Below are positions 15,305-23,652 of a DNA stretch of 64,000 nucleotides, piece by piece. The stretch's first letter is position 1; each line of letters begins with the position of its first letter. Location: assembly GCA_963793415.1 (NCBI GenBank), contig CAWCAC010000002.1, forward strand, positions 2,418,001 to 2,482,000, written 5' to 3'. The DNA comes from CAXMST01 sp963793415 (lineage in GTDB: Bacteria > Actinomycetota > Thermoleophilia > Solirubrobacterales > 70-9). A model generated the notes under the pieces. It searched no databases. It was not told where the DNA came from and saw only the letters and a program-made list of their open reading frames with translations. The position numbers were made by a program, and so were the translations under genes.

Positions 15305-16740
15305 GCGGGACGCGCACCCGGGCCGTGCCGGCCGCCGCGCTGGAGACGGTCCTGCCCAGAGCCTGGCGGGCGAGCTGCGAGACGCTGCTCGGTGAGGGCG
15401 GGCGGTTCCTCGGCGGCTACTCGACGCAAACCGATGAGGCGCTCGAGTGGACGGCGCTGTTTGCGAGCGGGCCATCGGTCCGGGCGCTTCGCACCGACGC
15501 CCGCGAAGGGATCGACTCGATCGTCGACCTCGTGCCCGGGGCCGATTGGGACGAGCGCGAGGCGCACGACCTCCACGGGATCGGATTCGCAGGTCGCGAG
15601 TCGACCAGGGCGCTGCTCGACCACTCGGCCGAGCTCGGATCCTGGACCGTCCCGATCCGGGGCGACGGCGCCGGCCAGGTTGCGGTCGGGCCGATCCACG
15701 CGGGCGTGATCGAGTCCGGCCACTTCCGCTTCCACGTAGTCGGCGAGCGGATCCTGCTCGTCGATCTACGGCTCTTCTACAAGCATCGCGGGCTCGAGAC
15801 CGACGCCTCCGGCCGCGGCCTCGCCGAGGCGCTCCGGCACGCGCAGCGTGCCTGCGCCGCCTGCGCGGTGACCAACTCCGTGGCCTATGGCCAGGCCGCC
15901 GAGGCGATCGAGGGACTGGAGCCCTCGCGCGAGATGCGCCGAGCCCGGACGACCCTGCTCGAGCTCGAGCGGATCTACAACCACCTCCACGACATCGCTG
16001 CGATCTGCGCCGGCGTCGGCTTTGCCGCGGGCAACATGGCCTTCGCGGCCCTGAAGGAGCGGATGCTGAGGCTCAACGCCCGCCTCGGGGGGCACCGCTT
16101 CCTGTTCGGCACCGTCGAGATCGGGCGCAGCCGCATCGAGCTCGCGGGCGCCGACCTGAACAGGATTCGCGCCGAGCTTCGATCGATCCACTCCGAAGCG
16201 GCGTCCTGCTGGCGCGAGCTGACGTTCGCCGCGTCGGTCCAGGCCCGGGCCGAGGGGGTCGGGCTACTCACGGGCGCCGACGCCGAGGCGCTTGGGACCG
16301 TCGGCCCGGCTGCCCGGGCCGCGGGCTTGCGAGCCGACGCCCGGACGGGGTCCCCCGCGCTCTGGTACGGGCAGGGGTTCGCACCTGCAGTCCTCGAGGA
16401 TCCGTGCGGCGATGTCGCCGCTCGGCTCAGGATCCGGGCCGCCGAGCTCGAGCAGTCACTCGATCTGCTCGACGAGCTCCTTGCCGAGCCACTGGAGGCC
16501 GGTGTCGCAAAGCCGGGTGGAGAGCGGGCCGGGCTGGCCGTCGCACGGGTGGAGAGCCCCCGCGGGGAGACGCTCTGCGCGGTCGAGGCCGCTGGGGGCC
16601 GGGTCCGCCGCCTGCACCTGCGCACCGGCTCGTTCGCGAACTGGCCGTCGCTCGCGCACGCCACTGCCGGCAACCTGCTGCCCGACTTCCCCTTGATCAA
16701 CAAGAGCTTCGAGCTCTGCTACGCCTGCGCGGACCGCTGA
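15301..16740 (+). CDS. hyfG: HyfG/HycE-like large subunit with NiFe-type cysteines and no C-terminal extension
   Basis: 479 residues, a fusion of a NuoC-like 30-kDa domain (DWDEREAHDLHGIGF near 82-96) and a NuoD-like 49-kDa domain (GVIESGHFRFHVVGERI near 135-151). Unlike complex I subunits it keeps both CxxC pairs expected to bind the NiFe site: Cys185/Cys188 in RACAACAV and Cys473/Cys476 in CYACADR. The usual RxCGxC glycine is Ala. Translation stops right after that Arg, where E. coli HycE is normally cleaved by HycI, so no maturation peptide remains. It starts 4 bases inside hyfF. Confidence 0.9.
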   Translation: MSGTRTRAVPAAALETVLPRAWRASCETLLGEGGRFLGGYSTQTDEALEWTALFASGPSVRALRTDAREGIDSIVDLVPGADWDEREAHDLHGIGFAGRESTRALLDHSAELGSWTVPIRGDGAGQVAVGPIHAGVIESGHFRFHVVGERILLVDLRLFYKHRGLETDASGRGLAEALRHAQRACAACAVTNSVAYGQAAEAIEGLEPSREMRRARTTLLELERIYNHLHDIAAICAGVGFAAGNMAFAALKERMLRLNARLGGHRFLFGTVEIGRSRIELAGADLNRIRAELRSIHSEAASCWRELTFAASVQARAEGVGLLTGADAEALGTVGPAARAAGLRADARTGSPALWYGQGFAPAVLEDPCGDVAARLRIRAAELEQSLDLLDELLAEPLEAGVAKPGGERAGLAVARVESPRGETLCAVEAAGGRVRRLHLRTGSFANWPSLAHATAGNLLPDFPLINKSFELCYACADR

Positions 16741-16747
16741 GCCGGGG

Positions 16748-17233
16748 ATGTTCGTACTGCTCAGGCAACTGCACCGCGTTCGCCGCCGCGCGAACCTCCC
16801 TCGCCGCAGTGGTGCTGCTTCGCTTGCCCTCCGCCATGTCGACGCCGGCTCCTGCAACGGGTGTGAGCACGAGCTCACCGCGACGATGGCCCCCGACTAC
16901 GACATGCAGCGCTTCGGGCTCGATGTCGTCGCCTCGCCGCGCCACGCGGACGCACTGCTGGTCACAGGGGCCGTCACCACCCGCATGGCCGGGCCCCTGA
17001 GCGACGCCTATGCGGCGATGCCCGAGCCGCGGCTCGTGGTCGCCCTCGGCGACTGCGCGCTCGGCAGGGGCGTACTGGCCGACCACGCCGAGCTGGCGCC
17101 CCCCCTCGACGAGCTACTCCCCGTCGACCTCCGCATCCCCGGCTGCCCGCCGACGCCGGAGACGATCGCGACGGCGATCGTCTCCCTGCTCGACGAGCGC
17201 GCCGCGACTAGCGGTGATCGTCGAAGTAGATGA
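16748..17233 (+). CDS. hyfI: HyfI-like [4Fe-4S] small subunit (NuoB family)
   Basis: 161 residues, 7 bases after hyfG. It has four cysteines in the NuoB/hydrogenase small-subunit pattern: Cys36 and Cys39 in SCNGCE, Cys103 in GDCA and Cys133 in PGCPP, enough for the proximal [4Fe-4S] cluster next to the NiFe site. The N-terminal 30 residues are basic and unconserved. In M. tuberculosis the equivalent gene (Rv0082) comes first in the operon; here it is last. Its 3' end overlaps the convergent penicillin-acylase gene by 26 bases, with no terminator between them. Confidence 0.9.
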   Translation: MFVLLRQLHRVRRRANLPRRSGAASLALRHVDAGSCNGCEHELTATMAPDYDMQRFGLDVVASPRHADALLVTGAVTTRMAGPLSDAYAAMPEPRLVVALGDCALGRGVLADHAELAPPLDELLPVDLRIPGCPPTPETIATAIVSLLDERAATSGDRRSR

Positions 17234-19691
17234 CCTGCTGGGTTCCGCTCGGGCGGTTCGCGTAGCGCATCGTCGTCAGCGGGACGCCTGCGAACGTGAT
17301 CCGCTCGGCGTCCGCGTCGGAATGCCAGTTGGCGGGGTTGGCCGATCCCTGGTCGGCCTCGAGCTCGGCGCCGGCTGCGGCGATCGCGGCCCAGACGTCG
17401 GTCTGGCAGCGCTCGAGGTCGCCCCTACCGCAGTAGGAGACCGTGAACGGATCCTTGACTTCCTGACCGAGCAACGCCTTGATGTCGCGATCGAAGTACT
17501 GGTACCAGCCCGAGTACTGGCCGCCCGGCGGCGCGTCGAAGCGGCTCGCAAGCGAGTTGAGCTGATCGGCTAGGTCCGGCCCGATGCGGGCGCCGATGAA
17601 GGCGTTCGCGATCTTCGGCCAGGCCTCGTCCATCGAGGCTGCACCGGGAGCGTCGACCTCGCCGTTGAGGTCGAGGTCGAGGCGGCTACCGCCCTCCGCT
17701 CGCCACTGCTTCATCGCCGCGAGCATGTTCTTGGCCTGGTTGCTCGGCGGCGTCGTGCCCTTGAGCAGCTTGCTGAGCAGCGGCACCGTGACGATCGCGC
17801 GCACGTCCTGGGTCGCGGCGGCGTTCATCGCAGAGGTCAGGCCGGCCAGGTCCCAGGTGCCGTCGGAGAGCTGCTCCTTCTTCATGTTGTGGTTGAGCAG
17901 GTTGACGCGGCCGACGCTGCCGGCCCGCATCCACTGATCGTCGGCGGTGCCGAAGCCCCGGGCGACGTTCTGGTTCCAGTTCGTGATCGTCCCGTCCTTG
18001 GGGTTCGACCCGTGCGGGTGGTCCTTGTTCTTGAGGAAGCCCTCCCACTCGTACTTGCCGGTGCCCTTGGTCGGCAGACCGGGGTCGACGCCCTTGGGGC
18101 GCAGCGGCAGCAGGCCCGAGGTGTACTCGGCGTTCTCCTTGTCGTCCAGGTAGAACGAGTTGAACGTCTGCGGCGTCTTGGCCGCGGCCCGGTAGAAGCT
18201 CTCCGGATCGTCGACGCGGCCGACCGAGAGGCGCCGGAAGAAGAGCTGGTCGAGCACGTCCTTGCCGTAGCTGGAGCGCTTCGACGAGATCGCGACGCGA
18301 CGGCCGTTGCTGGTGCCGTATCCCGTCACCGAGCCGTGCACGGTCTTCTTGAAGACCACCGGCTCGCCGGCCAGGGTGCCGGCTTCGAAGGTCTCCATCT
18401 CGCGGCACTTGCCGTTGAACTTGTACTTCGTGTCGCTGCCGCCGCAGAGCGTCTCGGCGTACTGATCGATGATGTCGGCGCTGGCCGAGGTGAGCGTGTT
18501 GGCGAAGTCCTCGCCGCGTCCGATCAGCAGGTAGCCGGGGAACGGGGCCGAGGTGACGCCGCGCCAGTTCATCTTGCCGGCGTGCATGTCCATCTCGTAG
18601 GTGAAGCCCGGATAGAAGTAGCCGATCTGCGGGCCGCCGACCATCAGCGGATGGCCCGTGCTCGAGGCCTCGGAGTTGACCTGCAGCGTGTTCGAGGCTT
18701 GGCCGCCGGAGACATCCATGCGCTCGGCCAGGCCGCGGTCGGCCACGGCTGGCGTCGTCTCGTAGCTGTCGTTGTCGAGGACGACGTTGCCCTTCGGCTT
18801 CTCGGGGATGTTTCCGTAGGGGAAGTTGCCGTTGATCGAGGTCGGAGCGCCCTTGGTCTTGAACTGGCGCAGGTCGTCGAAGACGGCCTGGCCGGTGGCG
18901 CCACCGAGCTCCTGCTGGAGCCCGTCGAGGAACTCCGAGCGCCGTGCCTCGTCGCCGCCGCCCTCGCCGAGGAACTGGCCCTTGAGCGCGTTCAGCGCGT
19001 AGACGTCGTTGCGCGTCCAGGGAGCGTTCGAGGAGCCGCTCTCCTCGAGGTAGGCGTTGATGCCCTCGATGAAGGTGTCGATGTCTTCGAGCACGCGCTT
19101 GCCGGGCTTGCCCTGCTTCTTCAGGGCCTTCGTCTGCTTGGCGATCTCGTTCTCGGTCTGCTCCGAGGGCTCGAAGTGCTCGAACGAGGTGAGGACGCCG
19201 AGCGCGGTCAGGCCCGGGGCGTCGATCGCGGCGACGCGGCCGGCGTAGCGGGCGAGCTCGATCAGCAGGCCGCGGTCCTCGGCCAGCAGCCAGCCGGAGG
19301 CCCAGACGCCGTCCGCCATCGTCTCGCCCTCGATGTGGGGGACGTAGAAGGAGTCGCGGGTGATCGTGACGCCGTCGCGCGGGACGGGCTCGTTGATGCC
19401 GGGCCCGTCGGGTCCGACCCCGAACTCCTCGGACTTGAAGTAGGTGTCGATGTCGGCGTCGGTGACGTCGTCGAAGAGCGGCGTCAGGCCGTCGTACATC
19501 TCCGCCTGGTCGGTCGCCTCGGGCGGCGGCGGGACGGCTCCGTACTGGCCGGAGGGCACGATCGCGCGGGCGTAGCCCGAGTAGTCCTCGTAGTCGGCGG
19601 CGGACGCTGCCGAGGCCGTGATCAGCGCGAGCGCGGCGGCGCAGGCGAGGACGAGTGACGACACAAAACCCCAAGGACGCTTCACGCGCAT
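17208..19691 (-). CDS. Penicillin acylase family protein (secreted Ntn hydrolase)
   Basis: 827 residues. The signal peptide is MRVKRPWGFVSSLVLACAAA with an alanine-rich cleavage site near residue 32. The precursor layout is alpha chain, spacer, beta chain. The beta-chain start is probably Ser333 in GGQASNTLQVNSEASSTGHPLM, the family's SNxW-like segment, so self-cleavage would occur after Ala332. Residues 104-150 (GVTITRDSFYVPHI, EDRGLLIELARYAGR) match the family's N-terminal domain. It hydrolyses amide bonds outside the cell. Members act on penicillins or acyl-homoserine lactones; the true substrate is not readable. Confidence 0.9.
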   Translation of the reverse strand: MRVKRPWGFVSSLVLACAAALALITASAASAADYEDYSGYARAIVPSGQYGAVPPPPEATDQAEMYDGLTPLFDDVTDADIDTYFKSEEFGVGPDGPGINEPVPRDGVTITRDSFYVPHIEGETMADGVWASGWLLAEDRGLLIELARYAGRVAAIDAPGLTALGVLTSFEHFEPSEQTENEIAKQTKALKKQGKPGKRVLEDIDTFIEGINAYLEESGSSNAPWTRNDVYALNALKGQFLGEGGGDEARRSEFLDGLQQELGGATGQAVFDDLRQFKTKGAPTSINGNFPYGNIPEKPKGNVVLDNDSYETTPAVADRGLAERMDVSGGQASNTLQVNSEASSTGHPLMVGGPQIGYFYPGFTYEMDMHAGKMNWRGVTSAPFPGYLLIGRGEDFANTLTSASADIIDQYAETLCGGSDTKYKFNGKCREMETFEAGTLAGEPVVFKKTVHGSVTGYGTSNGRRVAISSKRSSYGKDVLDQLFFRRLSVGRVDDPESFYRAAAKTPQTFNSFYLDDKENAEYTSGLLPLRPKGVDPGLPTKGTGKYEWEGFLKNKDHPHGSNPKDGTITNWNQNVARGFGTADDQWMRAGSVGRVNLLNHNMKKEQLSDGTWDLAGLTSAMNAAATQDVRAIVTVPLLSKLLKGTTPPSNQAKNMLAAMKQWRAEGGSRLDLDLNGEVDAPGAASMDEAWPKIANAFIGARIGPDLADQLNSLASRFDAPPGGQYSGWYQYFDRDIKALLGQEVKDPFTVSYCGRGDLERCQTDVWAAIAAAGAELEADQGSANPANWHSDADAERITFAGVPLTTMRYANRPSGTQQVIYFDDHR

Positions 19692-19727
19692 ATCTCCAAT
19701 CCGGTCGCCCTGCTCGGCGACGGTGCA

Positions 19728-20687
19728 TTACCCCGGAGCGAAACCATAGGGCACGATCCCCGCGGCCGCCCGGGCGATCGCCTCCGGTGTGCCCGCCTCG
19801 GCGATCGAGGCGAAGCGCTCGCGACCGGCACCGGTGAGCTCGTCGCGACCGACGATCGCGTGGCAGGGCACGTCCGCGCGGGCGGCGCGGGAAGCGATCT
19901 CGCCAACGGCCTTCCCCGAGAGCGAGGTCCGGTCGATCGCGCCCTCGCCGGTGATCACGAGCGTCGCCGCTGCGAGGCGGCGGTCGAAGCCGACCGCGTC
20001 GAGCACGTAGCGCGCCCCCGGCACGAGCCGCGCTCCATGCGCCCAGAAGCCGCCCGCGAGGCCGCCGGCGGCGCCGGTGAACGGCAGCCGGCCCGGGTCG
20101 TGCGGCAGCTCGGTCCGTAGCCGCGCCAGCCGCGTCGCAAGCTGCTCGAGCTCACCGGCGCCGGCACCCTTCTGGGGCGCGTACCGCAGCGCCCCCTCGA
20201 AGCCGTCGGCGACGTCACAGAGGCAGACGATCTCCGCATCCCTGGGCGAGAAGTGCCCCAGGGCGCCGAGCCCGGCATCGGTCGTGGCGCTGCCGCCGCA
20301 GGCGACCAGCACGCGCTCGGAGCCCGACCGGATGGCGGCGGCGATCAGCTCGCCGGTGCCGTCGGAACCGGCGCCGAGCGGGTCGAGCGCCGCACCCTGG
20401 AGGCGCGCCAACCCCGATGCCTCCGCGACCTCGACGACGGCGTCGCCAGTCGCGAGCCGGGCGAAACGGCAGCTGATCGGGCGACCGAGCGCGTCATGGG
20501 CGAGCGCCTCGAGCCACTCGCCACCGACGGCGTCCAGCAGCACCGCGGCGGTGCCGTCGCCACCGTCGGCGACTGGGCAGCGATCGCTGCCGGCACCGGA
20601 GGAGGCGAGGCCGTCGGCCATCGCTGCGACGACCTCGGCCGCGGTCAAGGTCCCCTTGAACTTGTCGGGCGCGAGCAGGATCGACAT
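19728..20687 (-). CDS. glxK: Glycerate kinase
   Basis: 319 residues starting at ATG 20687 (MSILLAPDKFKGTLTAAEV), the standard N-terminus of type-II glycerate kinases. Other family blocks are PVADGGDGTAAVL, the glycine-rich ACGGSATTDAGLGAL and ITGEGAIDRTSLSGKAVGEI. The protein phosphorylates glycerate with ATP (GlxK/GarK family, 2-phosphoglycerate forming in characterised members) and feeds lower glycolysis. It is divergent from the EamA transporter gene with about 70 bases between start codons. The frame runs further upstream, but that part is not coding-like. Confidence 0.93.
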   Translation of the reverse strand: MSILLAPDKFKGTLTAAEVVAAMADGLASSGAGSDRCPVADGGDGTAAVLLDAVGGEWLEALAHDALGRPISCRFARLATGDAVVEVAEASGLARLQGAALDPLGAGSDGTGELIAAAIRSGSERVLVACGGSATTDAGLGALGHFSPRDAEIVCLCDVADGFEGALRYAPQKGAGAGELEQLATRLARLRTELPHDPGRLPFTGAAGGLAGGFWAHGARLVPGARYVLDAVGFDRRLAAATLVITGEGAIDRTSLSGKAVGEIASRAARADVPCHAIVGRDELTGAGRERFASIAEAGTPEAIARAAAGIVPYGFAPG

Positions 20688-20756
20688 CGGTATGCCAATG
20701 ATCCACCCTCGATGGGCGAAGCGAGAGAGGCGGCAGGAGGAACGGCCCCGGCCGGG

Positions 20757-21617
20757 ATGAACGAGCCCCGCCTGTTCGCGGGCGGCCTTGTGATGGTCGG
20801 GATCCTCTCCGTCCAGCTCGGCTCGGCGCTGGCGACGACGATCTTCGACGAGCTCGGCCCCGGCGGCGCCGTGTTCCTGCGAACGATCTTCGCGGCGGTG
20901 GTGCTGATCGCGATCTGGCGCCCGACGCGCGAGGCGCTCGCAGGCCGGGCTCTGCGCGAGGTCCTGCTGTTCGGGTTCGTGCTCGCCGGGATGAACCTCT
21001 GCTTCTTCACTGCGCTCGACCGGCTGCCGCTCGGGATCGCCGTCACGCTCGAGTTCGTCGGGCCGCTCGCCGTCGCTGTCGCAGGCTCGCGCAAGCGCTC
21101 CGACCTGGTCTTTGCCGCGCTCGCGGCCGCCGGGATCCTGCTGCTCGCGCCCTCGCTCGGCAGCGGCGAGCTCGACGCCGTCGGGGTCTTCTTCGCGCTC
21201 CTCGCCGGCGCCTTCTGGGGCTGCTACATCCTGCTCAGCGCCCGCGTCGGCCGGGGGCCGACCGGCCGTGGCGGGCTCTCGGTGGCGATGGTCTTCGGCT
21301 CCGCCCTGCTGCTGCCGGTCGGGCTGGCCGACGGTGGCGGCGAGCTGCTCGACCCGCACCTGCTGGTCGCCGGCTTCGGCGTCGCGATGCTGAGCTCGGC
21401 GATCCCGTATACGACCGAGCTCGAGGCACTGCGGCGGCTGCCGGCGAAGACCTTCGGCGTCCTGCTCAGTCTCGAGCCCGCGGCCGCAGCGGTGATCGGG
21501 TTGATCGCGCTCGACCAGGAGCTGCCGGCCCGCGAGCTGGTCGCGATCGCGCTCGTCGTCGTCGCCAGCGGCGGCGCGCTCAGGGGCGCCGAGCCGGTCG
21601 CAATCCCCGAGGCCTGA
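20757..21617 (+). CDS. EamA-family DMT transporter (RhtA-like)
   Basis: 286 residues from ATG 20757; an ATG at 20712 would add 15 residues, and AGGAGG at 20735-20740 lies between them. Ten hydrophobic segments form two EamA repeats. GLVMVGILSVQLGSALATTIFDELGPGGAVFLR and RLPLGIAVTLEFVGPLAVA are close to the threonine/homoserine exporter RhtA. It likely exports amino acids or related metabolites. The convergent 63-residue gene lies 3 bases beyond its stop. Confidence 0.9.
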   Translation: MNEPRLFAGGLVMVGILSVQLGSALATTIFDELGPGGAVFLRTIFAAVVLIAIWRPTREALAGRALREVLLFGFVLAGMNLCFFTALDRLPLGIAVTLEFVGPLAVAVAGSRKRSDLVFAALAAAGILLLAPSLGSGELDAVGVFFALLAGAFWGCYILLSARVGRGPTGRGGLSVAMVFGSALLLPVGLADGGGELLDPHLLVAGFGVAMLSSAIPYTTELEALRRLPAKTFGVLLSLEPAAAAVIGLIALDQELPARELVAIALVVVASGGALRGAEPVAIPEA

Positions 21618-21620
21618 CCC

Positions 21621-21812
21621 TCAGCCGCCGCGCGACTGCTCCGGCTTGCGGCGCTCGTAGCCGGGACAGGCGGCGACCGGGATCGGCGGGTAACGCGGGT
21701 AGGCCGGATCGGCCTCCGAGCGGCGGCAGAGCGAGAAGCGCGAGCCGCGGGTGTTGGGAACGATGCGCTGGTGGCGACAGCTGTCGCAGAGTCCGGCCGG
21801 AGGCGATGCCAT
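21621..21812 (-). CDS. Conserved small cysteine-containing protein
   Basis: 63 residues: MASPPAGLCDSCRHQRIVP is followed by FSLCRRSEADPAYPRYPP and ACPGYERR. Four cysteines (CxxC, a single C in LCRR, and a C in ACPGYE) could bind one zinc ion. No named family is assigned here; I recognise the pattern from short hypothetical proteins near ABC or repair genes in Thermoleophilia. The start region overlaps the upstream leader of the divergent ABC exporter gene. Function unknown. Confidence 0.75.
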   Translation of the reverse strand: MASPPAGLCDSCRHQRIVPNTRGSRFSLCRRSEADPAYPRYPPIPVAACPGYERRKPEQSRGG

Positions 21813-21867
21813 CGGCGCGAGTGTAGCCGCGGAGCCCTACTTCACTTTGTATAGTATTGAGCCAAGC

Positions 21868-23652
21868 TTGAGCACCTTCCGACGCCTTCTCACCTTCCTG
21901 CGCCCCTACAAGCGCGGCCTGATCTGGTCGCTGATCCTGGCCTGGGCGGCGATGGGCATGACCGTCCTGATCCCGGCTCTGATCGGCGCCGCGATCGACG
22001 CGATCGACGCCGGCGAGAGGCCCGACCTGCTGCCGCTCGCCGCAGCGATCATCGGCGCCGGGATCCTTCGCCTCGGCCTCACCTACAGCCGCAGGATCAT
22101 CGCCGGCCAGGTCTCGCTGTCGGTCGAGTTCGACCTGCGCTCGCGCGTCTACCGGCACCTGCAGGCGCTCGACCTCGGCTTCTTCGACAGCCAGCAGACC
22201 GGCCAGCTGATGTCGCGCGCGACCGTCGACCTGCAATCGATCCGCTTCTTCCTCGGGTACGGGGTGATCTTCCTCACCCAGAACCTGCTCACGATCCTGC
22301 TCGCCGGCGTCGTCATGCTCGTGATCAAGCCCGACCTGGCGCTGCTGGCGCTGGCGCCGGTCCCGATCGTCGTCTGGACCGCCTCGCGCTACAACCGGAC
22401 TTCGCGCCCGGCGCTGCAGGAGGTCCAGCAGCGGCTCGCCGAGCTCACCGCCGAGGCCGAGGAGTCGGTCTCGGGAGTGCGGGTCGTCAAGGCCTTCGCA
22501 AGGGAGCCGTACATGATGCAGCGCTTCCGCCGCAGCGTCATCCGCGTCTTCGACCAGAACCTCTACTCGACCAGGCTGCGCGCCTTCTACAACCCACTGA
22601 TCGGCTTTCTGCCCAGCCTCGGCGTCGCCGCCGTCCTCTTCGTCGGCGGCAACCAGGTGATCAACAACGACCTGTTGCTGGGCGAGTTCACCGCCTTCTA
22701 CATCTACGTGATCATGCTCTCGGGCCCGATGCGGACCCTTGGTATCGCCCTGGGAATGGGCCAGCGCGCGATCGCGTCGGGGAACCGGTTGTTCGAGATC
22801 CTCGACCGCGACCCGGCGATCGCCTCGAAGCCGGACGCCGCGCCGCTGCCCGCTCTCCCCCACGGCAGCTCCGGCCACGTCCGGCTCGAGGGCGTCTCAC
22901 TCGCCTATGAGGGCGGCGGCGACGCGGCCCTGGCCGAAATCGATCTCGACGTCGAGCCCGGCCGCGTCGTCGCGCTCGTGGGGCCGACCGGATCGGGCAA
23001 GACGAGCCTCGTGGCGCTCCTGGCCCGGCTCTACGACCCAACCGACGGGATCGTCCGGATCGACGGGCAGGACCTCCGCGACGTCGACCTGCCGTCGCTG
23101 AGGACCGAGATCGCCTTCGTCGCCGACGACAGCTTCCTGTTCAGCGCCACCGTCGCCGAGAACATCTCCTACGCCCGGCCCGACGCCACCCCCGAGGAGA
23201 TCGAGCTGGCCGCCCGCCGGGCGCAGGCGCACGGCTTCATCGAGCGGCTGCCGCTCGGCTACGAGACGATCGTCGGCGAGCGCGGCCTGACCCTCTCGGG
23301 CGGCCAGCGCCAGCGGATCGCGATCGCCCGCGCGCTGCTCGCCGACCCGCGGATCCTGATCCTCGACGACGCAACTTCCTCGGTCGACGCCCGCACCGAG
23401 GCGGAGATCCGCCGCGGGTTGCAGGAGGCACTCGCCGACCGGACCACCTTCATCGTCGCCCACCGGCTCTCGACGATCTCGCTCGCCGACGAGGTCGTCG
23501 TCATGGACGAGGGCCGGATCGTCGACCGCGGCAGCCACGACGAGCTGCTCGGCCGCTGCGACCTCTACCGGGAGATCGCCGACCACGGCCTCGCCGACCG
23601 CACCTTCCTGCAGCGAGACCTCGAGGAGCGCGAGGAGGTGGCGAGGCTTTGA
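21868..23652 (+). CDS. ABC exporter half-transporter, degenerate-site subunit
   Basis: About 594 residues from a TTG at 21868 (STFRRLLTFLRPYKRG follows); the open frame runs 39 codons further up. A TATAGT at 21850-21855 could be a -10 box just upstream. Six transmembrane helices are followed by an ATPase domain with Walker A GPTGSGKTS, signature LSGGQRQ and Walker B LILDDATSS. Asp501 replaces the catalytic glutamate, so its own ATP site is degenerate, while its LSGGQ completes the partner's active site. It is a type-IV heterodimeric exporter of drugs or lipids. The partner gene overlaps by 4 bases. Confidence 0.9.
   Translation: MSTFRRLLTFLRPYKRGLIWSLILAWAAMGMTVLIPALIGAAIDAIDAGERPDLLPLAAAIIGAGILRLGLTYSRRIIAGQVSLSVEFDLRSRVYRHLQALDLGFFDSQQTGQLMSRATVDLQSIRFFLGYGVIFLTQNLLTILLAGVVMLVIKPDLALLALAPVPIVVWTASRYNRTSRPALQEVQQRLAELTAEAEESVSGVRVVKAFAREPYMMQRFRRSVIRVFDQNLYSTRLRAFYNPLIGFLPSLGVAAVLFVGGNQVINNDLLLGEFTAFYIYVIMLSGPMRTLGIALGMGQRAIASGNRLFEILDRDPAIASKPDAAPLPALPHGSSGHVRLEGVSLAYEGGGDAALAEIDLDVEPGRVVALVGPTGSGKTSLVALLARLYDPTDGIVRIDGQDLRDVDLPSLRTEIAFVADDSFLFSATVAENISYARPDATPEEIELAARRAQAHGFIERLPLGYETIVGERGLTLSGGQRQRIAIARALLADPRILILDDATSSVDARTEAEIRRGLQEALADRTTFIVAHRLSTISLADEVVVMDEGRIVDRGSHDELLGRCDLYREIADHGLADRTFLQRDLEEREEVARL

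Noticed and set aside
19728..21359. 543-codon frame as one glycerate kinase
   Set aside because: The family N-terminus (MSILLAPDKFKG) starts at 20687; the upstream part is antisense to the EamA gene.
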